This document shows, piece after piece, positions 1 to 11,177 of a stretch of 64,000 bases of DNA (its first letter is position 1; each line of letters opens with the position of its first letter). A program made the translations under genes and the position numbers. Where the stretch lies: the NCBI GenBank assembly GCA_024509875.1, contig JAMPIV010019072.1:186001-250000 (forward strand). Reading direction: 5' to 3'. This DNA is from Oreohelix idahoensis. Lineage: Eukaryota > Mollusca > Gastropoda > Stylommatophora > Oreohelicidae. The notes beneath the pieces are model-generated. The model saw only the letters and a list, made by a program, of their open reading frames with translations, ran no database searches and was not told the DNA's origin.

Positions 1-1631
1 TGGCAGATTTTCAACACACCATTGTACGGGAAATAGGCTGACATGTTACCTCCTATTTGATTGGCGGAAAGTAAATGTAAGGCTAAACACGATTAGTCGG
101 ACTATAAATACTACTTCTTTGTTGTTAGGGGAAACGTGAGTAGGAGTACTTTTTTGAAAAGCTGTGTAAACATGGCACGATTGGTTAGACCTGCCAATAT
201 AGTCAATTAGAGGCGTCAGGTCAGCACCACATTTGCAAATAAACTTACTACAGAACCAGTGCGTTGAGCGCCAGTGCATATTTTTCTAAATAAAAGCCTG
301 GGACATCGGCAGATCGAAATTGTGCTATATTCATTGCCAGTCAACGTAATTCTGTATTATTTCCATGAATTGTGGTAAGCTTGAAATATTTGATATCTTT
401 TTAATGAAAATTGAATGTAAATTGATAATTTATGTCTGTATATATGTGTGGTTCAGTAGCGAACATGAGGTAAAGCCTATATAGTGCTCCAGCCTGAACA
501 GAAGGTGTCGGAGGAAAGTAAAACTACATGGAATTGCCAAACAGTACACTGACACCTATATTATTGACTAGAAAGAAATAATGCTGGAATTGCAGAGGCG
601 TAGTAACCATTAGGGAGGAATATACTGGTGAAAATTGTTTCAGATGAAGATAGCAGTTGGACTACCGCTCTGAACTCAGTGTTTGTTATGTGTTGTGCTC
701 AGTGTAGAAATATAGTATAAATTAGTTCTGAAGTAGGAGGTACAACCTTCTTGTTTCAGGGACTGTGGTCCTAAAGTTATTGAGCAGCACCTGGTCAGAG
801 CTTTGCTGAATCCAGAGGCGGACAGCATACTCCTTGGTCCATATAGCAAACAGTGAGGTGTCTCCAGAACACAGGGGAGCAATCGAGCAGAGGAGTCTTT
901 TCCTGCCGCCATCACGAAAGATAAGCCTATGTGGCCAGCGGAGCTCAACATTATGTAACCCCATCTTAAACTGACATTGTATAAAAATAAGAGGGGAAAT
1001 TAATTGTTTTAATGAACGGAACTGAGAACATCTCCAATACTAGTTCCAACAGAAACAAACACTTGAAGTCATGATGACAAATAACAACATAGCTTGAAAA
1101 AACAAAACCAGTATTACCTCATATTACTACTACACAACTGACACACATAGGATAATATTAATAAAATATGTCACTACAAGATTCATATTGATAAATTCTG
1201 TACATATAACTTGTAATTAAAATTGATTGTGATTCCTGGTTCACTTTGTATTTGAATCAGGACACATATATATTAGTGACAGTAATTAATACATATTTAT
1301 ATTTGAAAATTTACCAGTGCCTCATTTAAGAATAGTCTTATAGAGTGTTAAATGTGTGTGAGTGTCACAGTGTTGTCAAGTGTGGTGGAATAAATTAAAT
1401 TGTTTATCTGTCTGTTGTTGTTGTGACTTACACTTCATCATATACATACCCTAGACATTCAACGTAGTCATCACAATATTCCAGAATAATTCTGACTGAG
1501 GTATAAATATGTGGTAGCAAGTAAGGTCATCTGTAATACACTACCCTTATTAGATACAGATACCTTCACAGCTGATCTCAGTCAGTACACTAAGTCCCCT
1601 ATAAATATTTATAACATCCCACTTTACCACA
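1..1631 (+). repeat. 5' LTR of element A (left end outside window)
   Basis: Direct repeat of 6005-7635 (offset 6004). The shared sequence ends at ACCACA at 1631; beyond that the copies diverge. If the 3' LTR starts at 5232, about 770 bases of this LTR lie before the window. Short open frames on the minus strand near 46-279 and 676-964 recur in both copies and are not genes. Confidence 0.9.
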
Positions 1632-1636
1632 TATAT

Positions 1637-1656
1637 TGGGGTCTCGCTCCAGGGAT
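1637..1656 (+). other. Putative primer binding site of element A (tRNA-Pro-like)
   Basis: Five bases after the LTR end the sequence reads TGGGGTCTCGCTCCAGGGAT. It starts with TGG, as expected for pairing to a tRNA CCA end, and differs from the classic tRNA-Pro primer site by one substitution and two inserted bases. The tRNA assignment is inference. Confidence 0.5.
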
Positions 1657-1794
1657 ATTGAACTTTCTCCTGTTATAGATATTGGGAATAATAAGAATTA
1701 AAAGGTATCCTTGGGTGGAAATAAATAAGGTTGAGCTCTCAGTGCCTGTAGTGTCCTTAGATAATTATTGAAAGATTCAATTGCATGTTAGACA

Positions 1795-3837
1795 ATGGCC
1801 GACTTGGCAAAATTTCGATCTGCTGCTGTACAGACTGCGAAAGAGTTAGGAATGGACGGGCAAATTATGATTGCTTATGTCACGGCTGAATGTGACAAAT
1901 ATATTGAACGGGAAGAAAGAAGATTAGAAAAAGAGGCCGAAAGAAAGTTAGAGGCTGAAAAAGAAATTAAGAGGTTGCAGATTGAGGCTGAGGCTAAGAG
2001 GTTGCAGATTGAGGCTGACAAAGAGGCTAAAGCATTGGAAGCCGAGGAAAGAAGACAGGCTGCAGAAAGAGAAGAGAAGAGATTAGCTGCAGAGAGGGAA
2101 GCCGAGGAAAGAAGATTGACTGCAGAAAGGGAAGCAGAAGATAAAAGATTACAAAGGGAACATGAGTTACGACTAAGGGAGTTTGAGTTTCAAGGCCATG
2201 CTCCTGAAAATGGTGCCAGTCCCTTTACCTCTGATGCTACTGCTAGTCAGGGAGCCTCAACCTCAGCTATGAATTTTCATTTAGATCATTTTGTTGAGAA
2301 AGACGATGATATTGAGAGCTATCTAAATAGATATGAACTATTAGCTACCACATATGGGTTAGAGAGAGAAAGGTGGAGCTTAAAGTTATCTCAAGGTCTT
2401 CGTGGGGCAGCTTATGAAGTTTTTGCCAAAATGAGCAGAGGTGATCAGGAAAATTATGACATGCTAAAGCAGGCTCTTTTGTTAAGATATGAAAAGAACG
2501 CAGAATTTTATAGGAAAAAATTTAGGAATGCTAAACTACTGTCAGGTGAAACCTATCACCAGTTCTCTGCACGGTTAGAGACATACTTGGAGAAATGGAC
2601 TTCTCTGGGGAAAACCCAAGATCTTAAGGAAATGGTCCTTATAGAACAACTAAGAGAGTCCATGGCTCCAGACCTGAGAAAGTTTCTCATGGAACAAGGT
2701 GCAGAGAGGCTGGGTGAGTTGCTAAATGTTGCTGAAAGGTATCAAGCAGCTCAGGCAGAGGTATCAGGTAACAAAAAGAAACAGTTGGAAAATTTTAGGG
2801 CACCACAGAACTTTAATAAATTTGATCCTAGGGATCAAAACAAAGGTAAGCACCAATTTGATAGGCCACGGTATGACAATAAAAATAAAACCCCACAATT
2901 CGATGAAAGGAAATATGATGAAAGAAAATCTTTCAACCAAGGGAAAAGGTGGTGTAAAAATTGTAAGATGAACAATCATGACACTGACCATTGTAGAAGG
3001 AACCCTATTGTAATGGCCACCCTTCAGGTCAGGTCGACCTCAAGACAGGAGGAGGATATTATGTTAGATACCACTCCAGAAGAGATGAGGAAGGCACAGG
3101 CTGGGGATAAGACCCTCAAGCCTTGTTTCAGGAAATTGTCAACTTGTCATACAACTCCAGGCAAGGGAGATTTTTACATGAAAAACAAGTTGATGTATAG
3201 GAAGACTGGAGCTAGATCCAAAGGTCAGGGACAGCTGGTACTTCCTAAAAGATATAGGGCAGAATTAATAAGGAGCCTACATGTGAAACCAGATGGGGAC
3301 CATGAGAAAATAGGTACCATCATCCAAAAGGTGGCTCACAATTATTATTGGCCCAAGGCAAGATGGGACATTGAGAATTTTGTAGAAAGGTGTAGCATAG
3401 CACATGAGGGAACACCCACAAGTGGGAACATTGATCAGGACCTGGACACGCCACGGAGCAACCGTAGGCCTGACAATAAAAGGAAATATAAATTTGATAA
3501 AGTGGACCAAAGGGAATGGGAAGCCCCTTTTCACGGACAAGCTTCACTTAACTGTTTTACAATGGCCACTATGCGGAGAGTGCAAAAAGATGTCTTACCC
3601 CAGGATAAGCCGAAAATCCCTCAATCGGACTTAAACAAACTGGAGGAAGAGGATGTAGAGAGGAAATCTCTCATCAAGAATTTTAAGTGGGGAGAAAGCC
3701 CCAAGAAAAAAATTGGTAGTGGTCGTTTTGTGAATGATACATCTGGGAAGAAAAATCATCACTATAGCGCTTCTAGTGGAAGAGACCATACCGGTGCATG
3801 GACAAATAGGTCCACAGAATTAAAGCTCCACATGTAA
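1795..3837 (+). CDS. Gag fused to an integrase zinc-binding domain (element A)
   Basis: An uninterrupted 680-residue frame from ATG. Residues 1-35 are a helical start (MADLAKF), about 35-130 a highly charged Glu/Arg/Lys coiled coil, about 160-325 a capsid-like helical region of the gypsy gag type, about 330-385 a basic linker, and 387-400 a zinc knuckle (C-X2-C-X4-H-X4-C: C387, C390, H395, C400). From about 425 to 540 the protein resembles the N-terminal HHCC domain of gypsy integrases (H496, H503, C533), but the last Cys is replaced (Ala536). Protease and everything between gag and integrase is missing, so an internal deletion appears to have fused the two. Residues 540-680 are basic and match nothing I know. 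It may still make virus-like particles, as gag does in related elements; that is inference. Confidence 0.85.
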   Translation: MADLAKFRSAAVQTAKELGMDGQIMIAYVTAECDKYIEREERRLEKEAERKLEAEKEIKRLQIEAEAKRLQIEADKEAKALEAEERRQAAEREEKRLAAEREAEERRLTAEREAEDKRLQREHELRLREFEFQGHAPENGASPFTSDATASQGASTSAMNFHLDHFVEKDDDIESYLNRYELLATTYGLERERWSLKLSQGLRGAAYEVFAKMSRGDQENYDMLKQALLLRYEKNAEFYRKKFRNAKLLSGETYHQFSARLETYLEKWTSLGKTQDLKEMVLIEQLRESMAPDLRKFLMEQGAERLGELLNVAERYQAAQAEVSGNKKKQLENFRAPQNFNKFDPRDQNKGKHQFDRPRYDNKNKTPQFDERKYDERKSFNQGKRWCKNCKMNNHDTDHCRRNPIVMATLQVRSTSRQEEDIMLDTTPEEMRKAQAGDKTLKPCFRKLSTCHTTPGKGDFYMKNKLMYRKTGARSKGQGQLVLPKRYRAELIRSLHVKPDGDHEKIGTIIQKVAHNYYWPKARWDIENFVERCSIAHEGTPTSGNIDQDLDTPRSNRRPDNKRKYKFDKVDQREWEAPFHGQASLNCFTMATMRRVQKDVLPQDKPKIPQSDLNKLEEEDVERKSLIKNFKWGESPKKKIGSGRFVNDTSGKKNHHYSASSGRDHTGAWTNRSTELKLHM

Positions 3838-3839
3838 CG

Positions 3840-4775
3840 CTGTTAAGAACGTGGACTGATGAAAAAGCAGAGGAAAATATTACATCCTCATACCAATATG
3901 TGAATGAGCTGACCACTCGTTTAAAAACTGGCTGGAAACTTGCCAATGAAAATTTGAAACAAGCCAGGAAGAAACATGCTGCCTATTATAACAGAAAAGC
4001 TAAAGACAGAGATATTTCTGTGGGAGAGAAGGTACTGCTTCTTCTCCCCGGTAGTCAGAATAAGTTACAGATTGGATGGCAAGGTCCATATACAGTTCTA
4101 GAGAAGGTGTCTAGAACAAATTATAAGATAGATAAGAAGGGGAAAGAAAAAATCTATCATGTGAATCTCCTGAAGAAATATTTGGAAAGAGAACATCAGG
4201 AAGAGACACACTTGTTGACCTTGTCCATTGCCATGGAGATGAAAAAGGAACCACTTTCATCATTTGAATATCCATTACATCCCTGTGAGACAGCGGCACA
4301 GGTGAAAATCAGTACACATTTAACGAAAACTCAGAAAGAGAGAGTGCAACAGGTTCTAGATAATCATGCAGAGGTGTTAACAGACCGACCAGGGCATACA
4401 AACTTATTGGAATATGATATGAAACTGATAGACCCCACACCTGTCTGTATGAAACCATATTCGATTCCTTTTGCTAAGGAGAAAGCTTTGAAGGAAGAGA
4501 TAGACTATTTGTTGAAGGAAGGAATTATTTCACACAGTGAATCTTCGTATAGTTCCGGTGTTGTACTCTTAAGAAAGCCCTCTGGAGAACATAGACTCTG
4601 TATAGATTACAGGAGACTGAATGCTATTACAGAAGGACAGGTGGATCCATTGCCGGATACAAATCAGCTGTTTGCCAGACTAAATAAAGCTAAATATTTC
4701 TCAAAAGTGGATCTGAGTAAAGGATACTATCAGATTCCAGTAAAACCTGAGATCAGACAAAATTGTTGGATGTAA
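3840..4775 (+). pseudogene. Integrase C-terminal tail joined to RT start (element A pol fragment)
   Basis: This frame starts just after the stop of the gag fusion, in a different frame. It has no ATG at its head; the homology begins near 3840, so it is a broken pol rather than a new gene. It carries a basic integrase tail with a GPY-type motif (IGWQGPYTVL), then an acidic linker, then the N-terminal half of a gypsy RT: the DYRRLN block and the palm segment FSKVDLSKGYYQIPV with the first catalytic Asp. It stops at 4773-4775, before the MPFG and YxDD blocks, which are absent. Integrase upstream of RT is the reverse of the usual Ty3/gypsy order. The RT is inactive. Confidence 0.85.
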
Positions 4776-5231
4776 ACAATTCGGAGGAACGTAATGAATC
4801 CCTGAGTTGCCTCTTTGATTGAGGATATTCCGAATGTTTCATACAGGCTAATAAGAAGATTATGGGATGCACTACGAAAACTCTGCTATCACCAGGTATA
4901 TGTTATCTCCTCATAACGTACATTTTGGGGAAAATCTAATGTTCTCTGGACATGTCATTGCGCAGACTCAGAGAAGAGAAATTGTGAATACGGGTTGTGA
5001 AGCAGCATTAAGACAAGCAGTCACACTTGCGGCTGTTCAGTAACATAACCGAAAAATATTATTGGTTGTAGAGGTCTGAGGCAGATTTCATGAGTTGTGC
5101 TTACTCTGAATGGACCCAACTACATAAAACCATGATAGCACAACAGCAGAGTAAAGTCAAGTTGACTTACATTTATCTATGTGTATATAGAATAAAGGAC
5201 TGACATAAGATGTCTGTTTTAAGAGGGGAGA
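4776..5231 (+). other. Degraded pol 3' remnant and polypurine tract of element A
   Basis: No usable frame remains; I could not find the RT catalytic block or RNase H motifs here. At 5221-5231 the purine run AAGAGGGGAGA immediately precedes TGTCGTG, the usual layout of a polypurine tract at the start of a 3' LTR. Confidence 0.6.
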
Positions 5232-7635
5232 TGTCGTGAAATATTCTAATCCACATATATAAATTAAAACGTAAATGTAAAGCCTAACAAATAACTTCAA
5301 TAAAAGGAAAGAAGAATGGTAAAGAACAGTGCTGTCACAATGACTGTACTCGAAATCCCCCTTGTTTTCTCCTTCGTCTGCAAATTATAACGTTTCACGT
5401 TGATAGTAAAAGCCTACTGCTTCAATACCCACTTTCTACGATAAAACGTGTACTGCCTTTCTAAGAAAAACCTTGAGATACGCAGCTGACCTAGATTTAA
5501 AATTCCATTCATGTCATTTTATACACTACGTTACCATAAACGAAAGACAGATGGACTAAAGATAGAAAGAAAGGGAGGGGCTGAAAGCCGGAACGCAGGC
5601 AATACTACCACAGTCGCGCGATACACAATTACTACCATCACGCGTGTAAGGCCACATGCACTAGCTTTTTTCAAATCGACAGTGATAAAAAACACTACAC
5701 ACACGAGAGTTAGTTTTTAAAAACTCACAAAATTCTTATTAGGAAATATGACATTATACTGGTTTACGTTTGAAAACATTACAGTACCCAGACACCACAT
5801 CGTATTCGAAGTGAACAGGAGGTAGTAGAAAATGCATATTTTGAACGCAGCCCCTTAGCCCCATTAAATTTATATATTTGGGTTCCTTAGGACTTGCTGA
5901 CAAATAATATGTTAAACGTTACGCAAATAGTCTAGGAAATAACAAATTATAGCCAAAAGAAATAGTGAGGGATGTCAGACAACACCCAAATCAGAATCGC
6001 TCAGTGGCAGATTTTCAACACACCATTATACGGGAAATAGGCTGACATGTTACCTCCTATTTGATTGGCGGAAAGTAAATGTAAGGCTAAACACGATTAG
6101 TCGGACTATAAATACTACTTCTTTGTTGTTAGGGGAAACGTGAGTAGGAGTACTTTTTTGAAAAGCTGTGTAAACATGGCACGATTGGTTAGACCTGCCA
6201 ATATAGTCAATTAGAGGCGTCAGGTCAGCACCACATTTGCAAATAAACTTACTACAGAACCAGTGCGTTGAGCGCCAGTGCATATTTTTCTAAATAAAAG
6301 CCTGGGACATCGGCAGATCGAAATTGTGCTATATTCATTGCCAGTCAACGTAATTCTGTATTATTTCCATGAATTGTGGTAAGCTTGAAATATTTGATAT
6401 CTTTTTAATGAAAATTGAATGTAAATTGATAATTTATGTCTGTATATATGTGTGGTTCAGTAGCGAACATGAGGTAAAGCCTATATAGTGCTCCAGCCTG
6501 AACAGAAGGTGTCGGAGGAAAGTAAAACTACATGGAATTGCCAAACAGTACACTGACACCTATATTATTGACTAGAAAGAAATAATGCTGGAATTGCAGA
6601 GGCGTAGTAACCATTAGGGAGGAATATACTGGTGAAAATTGTTTCAGATGAAGATAGCAGTTGGCCTACCGCTCTGAACTCAGTGTTTGTTATGTATTGT
6701 GCTCAGTGTAGAAATATAGTATAAATTAGTTCTGAAGTAGGAGGTACAACCTTCTTGTTTCAGGGACTGTGGTCCTAAAGTTATTGAGCAGCACCTGGTC
6801 AGAGCTTTGCTGAATCCAGAGGCGGACAGCATACTCCTTGGTCCATATAGCAAACAGTGAGGTGTCTCCAGAACACAGGGGAGCAATCGAGCAGAGGAGT
6901 CTTTTCCTGCCGAGATCACGAACGATAAGCCTATGTGGCCAGCGGAGCTCAACATTATGTAACCCCATCTTAAACTGACATTGTATAAAAATAAGAGGGG
7001 AAATTAATTGTTTTAATGAACGGAACTGAGAACATCTCCAATACTAGTTCCAACAGAAACAAACACTTGAAGTCATGATGACAAATAACAACATAGCTTG
7101 AAAAAACAAAACCAGTATTACCTCATATTACTACTACACAACTGACACACATAGGATAATATTAATAAAATATGTCACTACAAGATTCATATTGATAAAT
7201 TCTGTACATATAACTTGTAATTAAAATTGATTGTGATTCCTGGTTCACTTTGTATTTGAATCAGGACACATATATATTAGTGACAGTAATTAATACATAT
7301 TTATATTTGAAAATTTACCAGTGCCTCATTTAAGAATAGTCTTATAGAGTGTTAAATGTGTGTGAGTGTCACAGTGTTGTCACGTGTGGTAGAATAAATT
7401 AAATTGTTTATCTGTCTGTTGTTGTTGTGACTTACACTTCATCATATACATACCCTAGACATTCAACGTAGTCATCACAATATTCCAGAATAATTCTGAC
7501 TGAGGTATAAATATGTGGTAGCAAGTAAGGTCATCTGTAATACACTACCCTTATTAGATACAGATACCTTCACAGCTGATCTCAGTCAGTACACTAAGTC
7601 CCCTATAAATATTTATAACATCCCACTTTACCACA
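5232..7635 (+). repeat. 3' LTR of element A (about 2.4 kb)
   Basis: The right part (6005-7635) matches the window start. The left edge is inferred from the purine tract at 5221-5231 followed by TGTCGTG at 5232; the LTR would then run TG to CA. A second, weaker candidate start is TGTCAGAC at 5973, which also follows purines. The 5' copy cannot decide, because it is cut by the window edge. Confidence 0.7.
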
Positions 7636-8353
7636 CTAGGGATGAGAAAAACAATTCTGCATTACTAGAATAAACAAGAGATAAATTTAGTAATATATGA
7701 ACGTTTATATGAACATTTTATATTATTTTTAAGATTCTTAATTAATTACTGAGTGAAACTCAACTATAAGTACGTTTGTAATTAAATTTTATTCATTAAC
7801 TTTTTCATTATTTCATCATCCATACATTGCACTTTCATCCATACATTGCACATTCATCCATACATTGCACAGGAAAGAACCAAAAGATAGATGTAAATAA
7901 TAAATGATTCATTAATTGTAATTCTCTGACTCGTCACATTTATAATGTTGCATTATTTAGTTTCAATGAATTGTTGATGATCATAGGTTAGTTACATAGC
8001 GAATGTAGCATCTTAGGCTCTGACTTAAATCTGAATACTATCTGAAGCAGAAACCTTCACAGACGTGACTATCCTGTGATACCAGTGCTCTTCTCTGACA
8101 CAGGGACTATATTCTTGTCAGACAGAATTCTTCATCTGTTTTTTCGTTAACTACTACTGACTTTTACATTCATAAAAACCTTTCGCTACAGTCATTGCGC
8201 TTTTATTTCTTCCCATTTTCATATAACACTGTATGTTGTCATTATAAATAAATTATTTAAACCAGAAACGGTAGTCATGTCTCAAATTAGCTCGTAAGAA
8301 ATGTGGTTTTTGAATACGAATACTAAGATTTAACTTCAGCCACTCATGACATT
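7636..8353. other. AT-rich DNA without recognisable genes
   Basis: Flank of element A up to the first SINE. Only short frames are present. It holds the small 19-bp tandem repeat listed separately and, at its right end, one copy of the target duplication of the SINE at 8354. Confidence 0.6.
7816..7872. repeat. Three tandem 19-bp units
   Basis: The unit TCATCCATACATTGCACTT is repeated three times, differing only in its last bases. Confidence 0.9.
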
Positions 8354-8597
8354 GGCGTCTGTGGCCTAATGGATATGAACGCAGTTTCATAATCCAGATA
8401 TACCAGGTTCGAAACCTGCTGCAGGCGGTTTGGTAGCAGATCGCTTTGTGTGGATTTTTAACAATGGTATAAGCGCCGTACCGTTCAGAAAGCAATGGCA
8501 AACTACTGAATGAAAAAATTGCCTAGAAAAATCACAAACAGCCAATAAAAGCTGGGGTTGATTGCCACGTCCTGTAAAGGATAAGCAACTAACTTTA
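8354..8597 (+). mobile_element. tRNA-derived SINE, family 1
   Basis: A 244-bp insert flanked by perfect 12-bp duplications ACTCATGACATT (8342-8353 and 8598-8609). Pol III promoter boxes are visible: box A-like TGGCCTAATGG at 8362-8372 and box B GGTTCGAAACC at 8406-8416. The tRNA-like head is followed by an unrelated body of about 170 bp. There is no poly-A tail. Confidence 0.85.
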
Positions 8598-8807
8598 ACT
8601 CATGACATTTCGCCTCAGTATGATGCCTATTAATAATTAAATGAAGCTTAGTGGACGTCTTTTCCTTAACGGAGACAGTCTGTTTGTATACACATTGTGA
8701 TATAACAACGAAGATCTTTCGTACATATTTTTTTTAGTTTAACAGCTATAATTAATAAAAATTCAGAGACACAATTATATGCAATATTATTTATTTATAT
8801 ATTTATT

Positions 8808-9059
8808 GAGCGTCCGATTGACAGAGTGGTTAGAGCGCTGGTTTCTCGCGGCAAAGGTGCTGGGTTCGATTCACGGTATCGACACGCTCCAGTCTACTCA
8901 GCTGTAATTGGGTACCTGATTTTGCTTGTGAGTTAGGAAAGAAAAAGGCATCAAGGAAGGAAACTGGTCACCTCACCTCTCGATGTTGGACCTAGTATAG
9001 TGATGTCTCTAACACTTCACTCCACTACGGCAGTATCTGCTATAGGACCACCTTTACCT
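8808..9059 (+). mobile_element. tRNA-derived SINE, family 2
   Basis: A 252-bp insert with a 10-bp duplication TATATTTATT (8798-8807 and 9060-9069). The tRNA-like head has box A TGACAGAGTGG at 8819-8829 and box B GGTTCGATTC at 8863-8872. A second copy of the same family lies inverted at 23536-23776, which confirms a dispersed family and rules out a single-copy tRNA gene. Confidence 0.85.
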
Positions 9060-9069
9060 TATATTTATT

Positions 9070-9377
9070 ATTCACTGTCCAAATTATGATCCCACTACAC
9101 GCACCATACCGATACCTGTTTGGAATGAACACTGAAATAATAATTTCTCACTATATATTTTTAGACACTATAAATCAATACATTATAAAGCAAACATAAA
9201 AACATCTTTACTCTTTATCTCTGGAGTATTTTGCCCTACAAAAGAAGGAACGGTGGAAATATCTGCCTAATGGATTATAATAACTACAACGCAGTGCGAT
9301 ATACCTAATTATGTCTTTCAGGCAAGAACTACTGTACAGTGCTTCGTGCCTGAGTTAAGTGTCTGTTACCTTAAGCA
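9070..9377. other. No recognisable feature
   Basis: AT-rich sequence between a SINE and a LINE fragment; no long frame or repeat seen. Confidence 0.5.
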
Positions 9378-10354
9378 AACCATAAGTCAGAAGAGTTCAG
9401 GACCACCACTGGTGTAAGACAAGGTGATATCCTATCACCTTACCTCTTCATACTCCTTATGGACGATGTCATCAAGGCATGTAAGGAGAGAACAAGAAAG
9501 TATTCAGTGGGGTACTGGAAGATGAGACAGGTCTATATTTCGGAACTGGCATTTGCTGATGATGTTGCCCTGATTGCTAAATCAGAGGCACATCTCCAAT
9601 CCAACCTGCAAGTCTGGAAGGAAGAGCTGGAGAAGAGAGGGATGGTCATAAGCAGCTCTAAAACAAAATCCATGGTGATATCACGAGAAGAAAGAAAACA
9701 TCAGATTAAGTTGGGAGAACAGGTCCTGGAGCAGGTCGACCACTTTAAATACCTCGGAGCTATTATAGACCGAAAGGGAGGCATCAAAGAAGAGTTGGCC
9801 ACTCGAAAAGCAGCAGCTGGGAGACTTTTTCAGGCCATAAATCGAGGATTCCTCAGCAAGAGAGAGGTTGGTAAGAAAACGAAGATGGCTGTATACCGCT
9901 CCACCTATGTCCCAGTCTTGACATACGGATGCGAGTCATGGGCAATGACTACAACCCATAAAAGCCAGATCCAAACCTCAGAAATGAGGTATCTGAGGAA
10001 GGTGGTTGAAGTAACAAGAAGAGACATGGTACGCAACCAGACGATACGTCAAGGCCTTAAATCCTACCCCCTGCAGACCCAAGTAGAACAGTCCCAATTA
10101 AGATGGTTTGGCCATGTCTGCAGAATGGGAGAAGATCGGATACCACGACAAGCATGGGAAACAAAGAGCCAAGGATCCAGACCCCGAGGACGACCCAGAG
10201 TCCGCTGGGAGGACAACATTAGACAATCTTTGAAGGATCGAGGACTAGAATGGAACCAGGCCAGGAGGAAGACAGCCGATAGGATAGTCTGGCGCTCTCT
10301 CTTCCAAACCTCTACACCTCACGGTAGAAGGGGAACGACTAAGTAAGTAAGTAG
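9378..10354 (+). pseudogene. 5'-truncated RTE-like LINE, C-terminal half of reverse transcriptase
   Basis: The frame reads through the RT block TTGVRQGDILSP just upstream of 9459, then the catalytic FADD in ELAFADDVALIAKS, the YLG block (FKYLGAIID), YGCESW, and the C-terminal helical region LRWFGHVCRM followed by a Gly/Arg/Pro-rich stretch, all usual for RTE-type LINE proteins. It ends in a short TAAG-type repeat tail at 10339-10354. The endonuclease and the first half of RT are absent, as in a normal 5' truncation. The remaining 295 codons are intact, so the copy is not very old. A second 3'-end copy lies at 21111-21262. Confidence 0.85.
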
Positions 10355-10403
10355 TATCAGTTAAGCAGGAATCACTTATCCAGTGTTCCCTACCTGACGG
10401 TAG

Positions 10404-10715
10404 CGTGCACCGTACAGTGCGTGTTTCCAGTTCAGTGCTTCCCGCCTTCTACAACGGCTTTATGACAATTACACCGATGCCCCCGAATCGGGTCCTGCAG
10501 CGAGAAAGGCCCTGCGCACGGCATTGACAGATGTGAAACTAATACAGAACAGCGAACGGGTTTCAACGGTAAAATCAGTTGACATAAATGGCTTCATGGT
10601 AAATGAAGAAATGGAAATGTTAAGCCAATTCTTCCACCTAATTGTAGAAACCCTTTTAAACTGCCTCAATTTCTTGCATATAATAACCTATCAACAGCAA
10701 TCGCAACTGTATTGA
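10404..10715 (+). other. Open frame of unknown origin
   Basis: A frame of about 100 codons without stops, reading through LYDNYTDAPESG and ALTDVKLIQNSE. A splice-acceptor-like TTTCCAG sits at 10424-10430. The composition of the first 60 residues looks protein-like. It could be an isolated exon or a piece of a transposon. I recognise no domain. Low confidence. Confidence 0.25.
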
Positions 10716-11167
10716 TAGCAATTCGAATTTTCCTGCCTATTCCGGTATATGTAACCTTGGTAGAAGAGAAGCTGCTCCAAGCTAAATGTAATTAAAAAAA
10801 TATATGTGATCAACAATGTAGCAAGACCGACTCAGCAGTTTAGCAATCACGTCAATTGAACGCGAAATAATGAAGAGTTAAAACATGGGCTGTAGAGTCG
10901 GGAGTCATGGAGACGGTCGCTTTTTTAGTAGAGGCGGAGATGGTAAAAAAATGTCCCGACTCCGAATTTTATGAGACTTATGCCAGTTCAGATCCACGTT
11001 TCATCCATGCAATGGGATCCTATTATCAATTTTTTACATGCTTTTGTTTGAGTTTGTGTTTAGTATTATTGTACGAATGAATGAATAATAATAATAAAAA
11101 AATTAATCTATAAAAGACTCGTCTTCATTTATTCACACATATACCACACGTATACGTATAATTTCAT
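10716..11167. other. No gene; AT-rich with a GTCGGAGTC-like motif
   Basis: Around 10885-10970 and again around 11572-11600, on the far side of the inserted SINE, there are GAGTCGGGAGTC-type motifs, so an older repeat may have been split here. No coding potential seen. Confidence 0.4.
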
Positions 11168-11177
11168 ATAATTCCAT

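Larger units (their letters stand above)
1..7635 (+). mobile_element. LTR retrotransposon A (Ty3/gypsy, Gmr1-like order), defective
   Basis: Positions 1-1631 are repeated almost exactly at 6005-7635 as direct repeats, with an internal region that encodes gag, an integrase zinc domain, the integrase C-terminal tail and the first part of reverse transcriptase, in that order. A primer-site-like sequence follows the left repeat and a purine tract precedes the right one. The window opens inside the 5' LTR, so the left end and its target duplication are out of sight. The element lacks protease, the integrase catalytic core, the RT catalytic block and RNase H, so it cannot move alone. The two LTR copies differ at only about ten positions by eye, which suggests a fairly recent insertion. 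Confidence 0.9.

Noticed and set aside
5973..7635. 3' LTR of element A starting at TGTCAGAC
   Set aside because: The purine tract AAGAGGGGAGA before TGTCGTG at 5232 is the better canonical start; kept only as an alternative because the 5' copy is cut by the window edge.
8354..8430. tRNA gene suggested by box A and box B
   Set aside because: The head belongs to a 244-bp insert with 12-bp target duplications, and no proper cloverleaf with a 7-bp acceptor stem is evident. It is a SINE.
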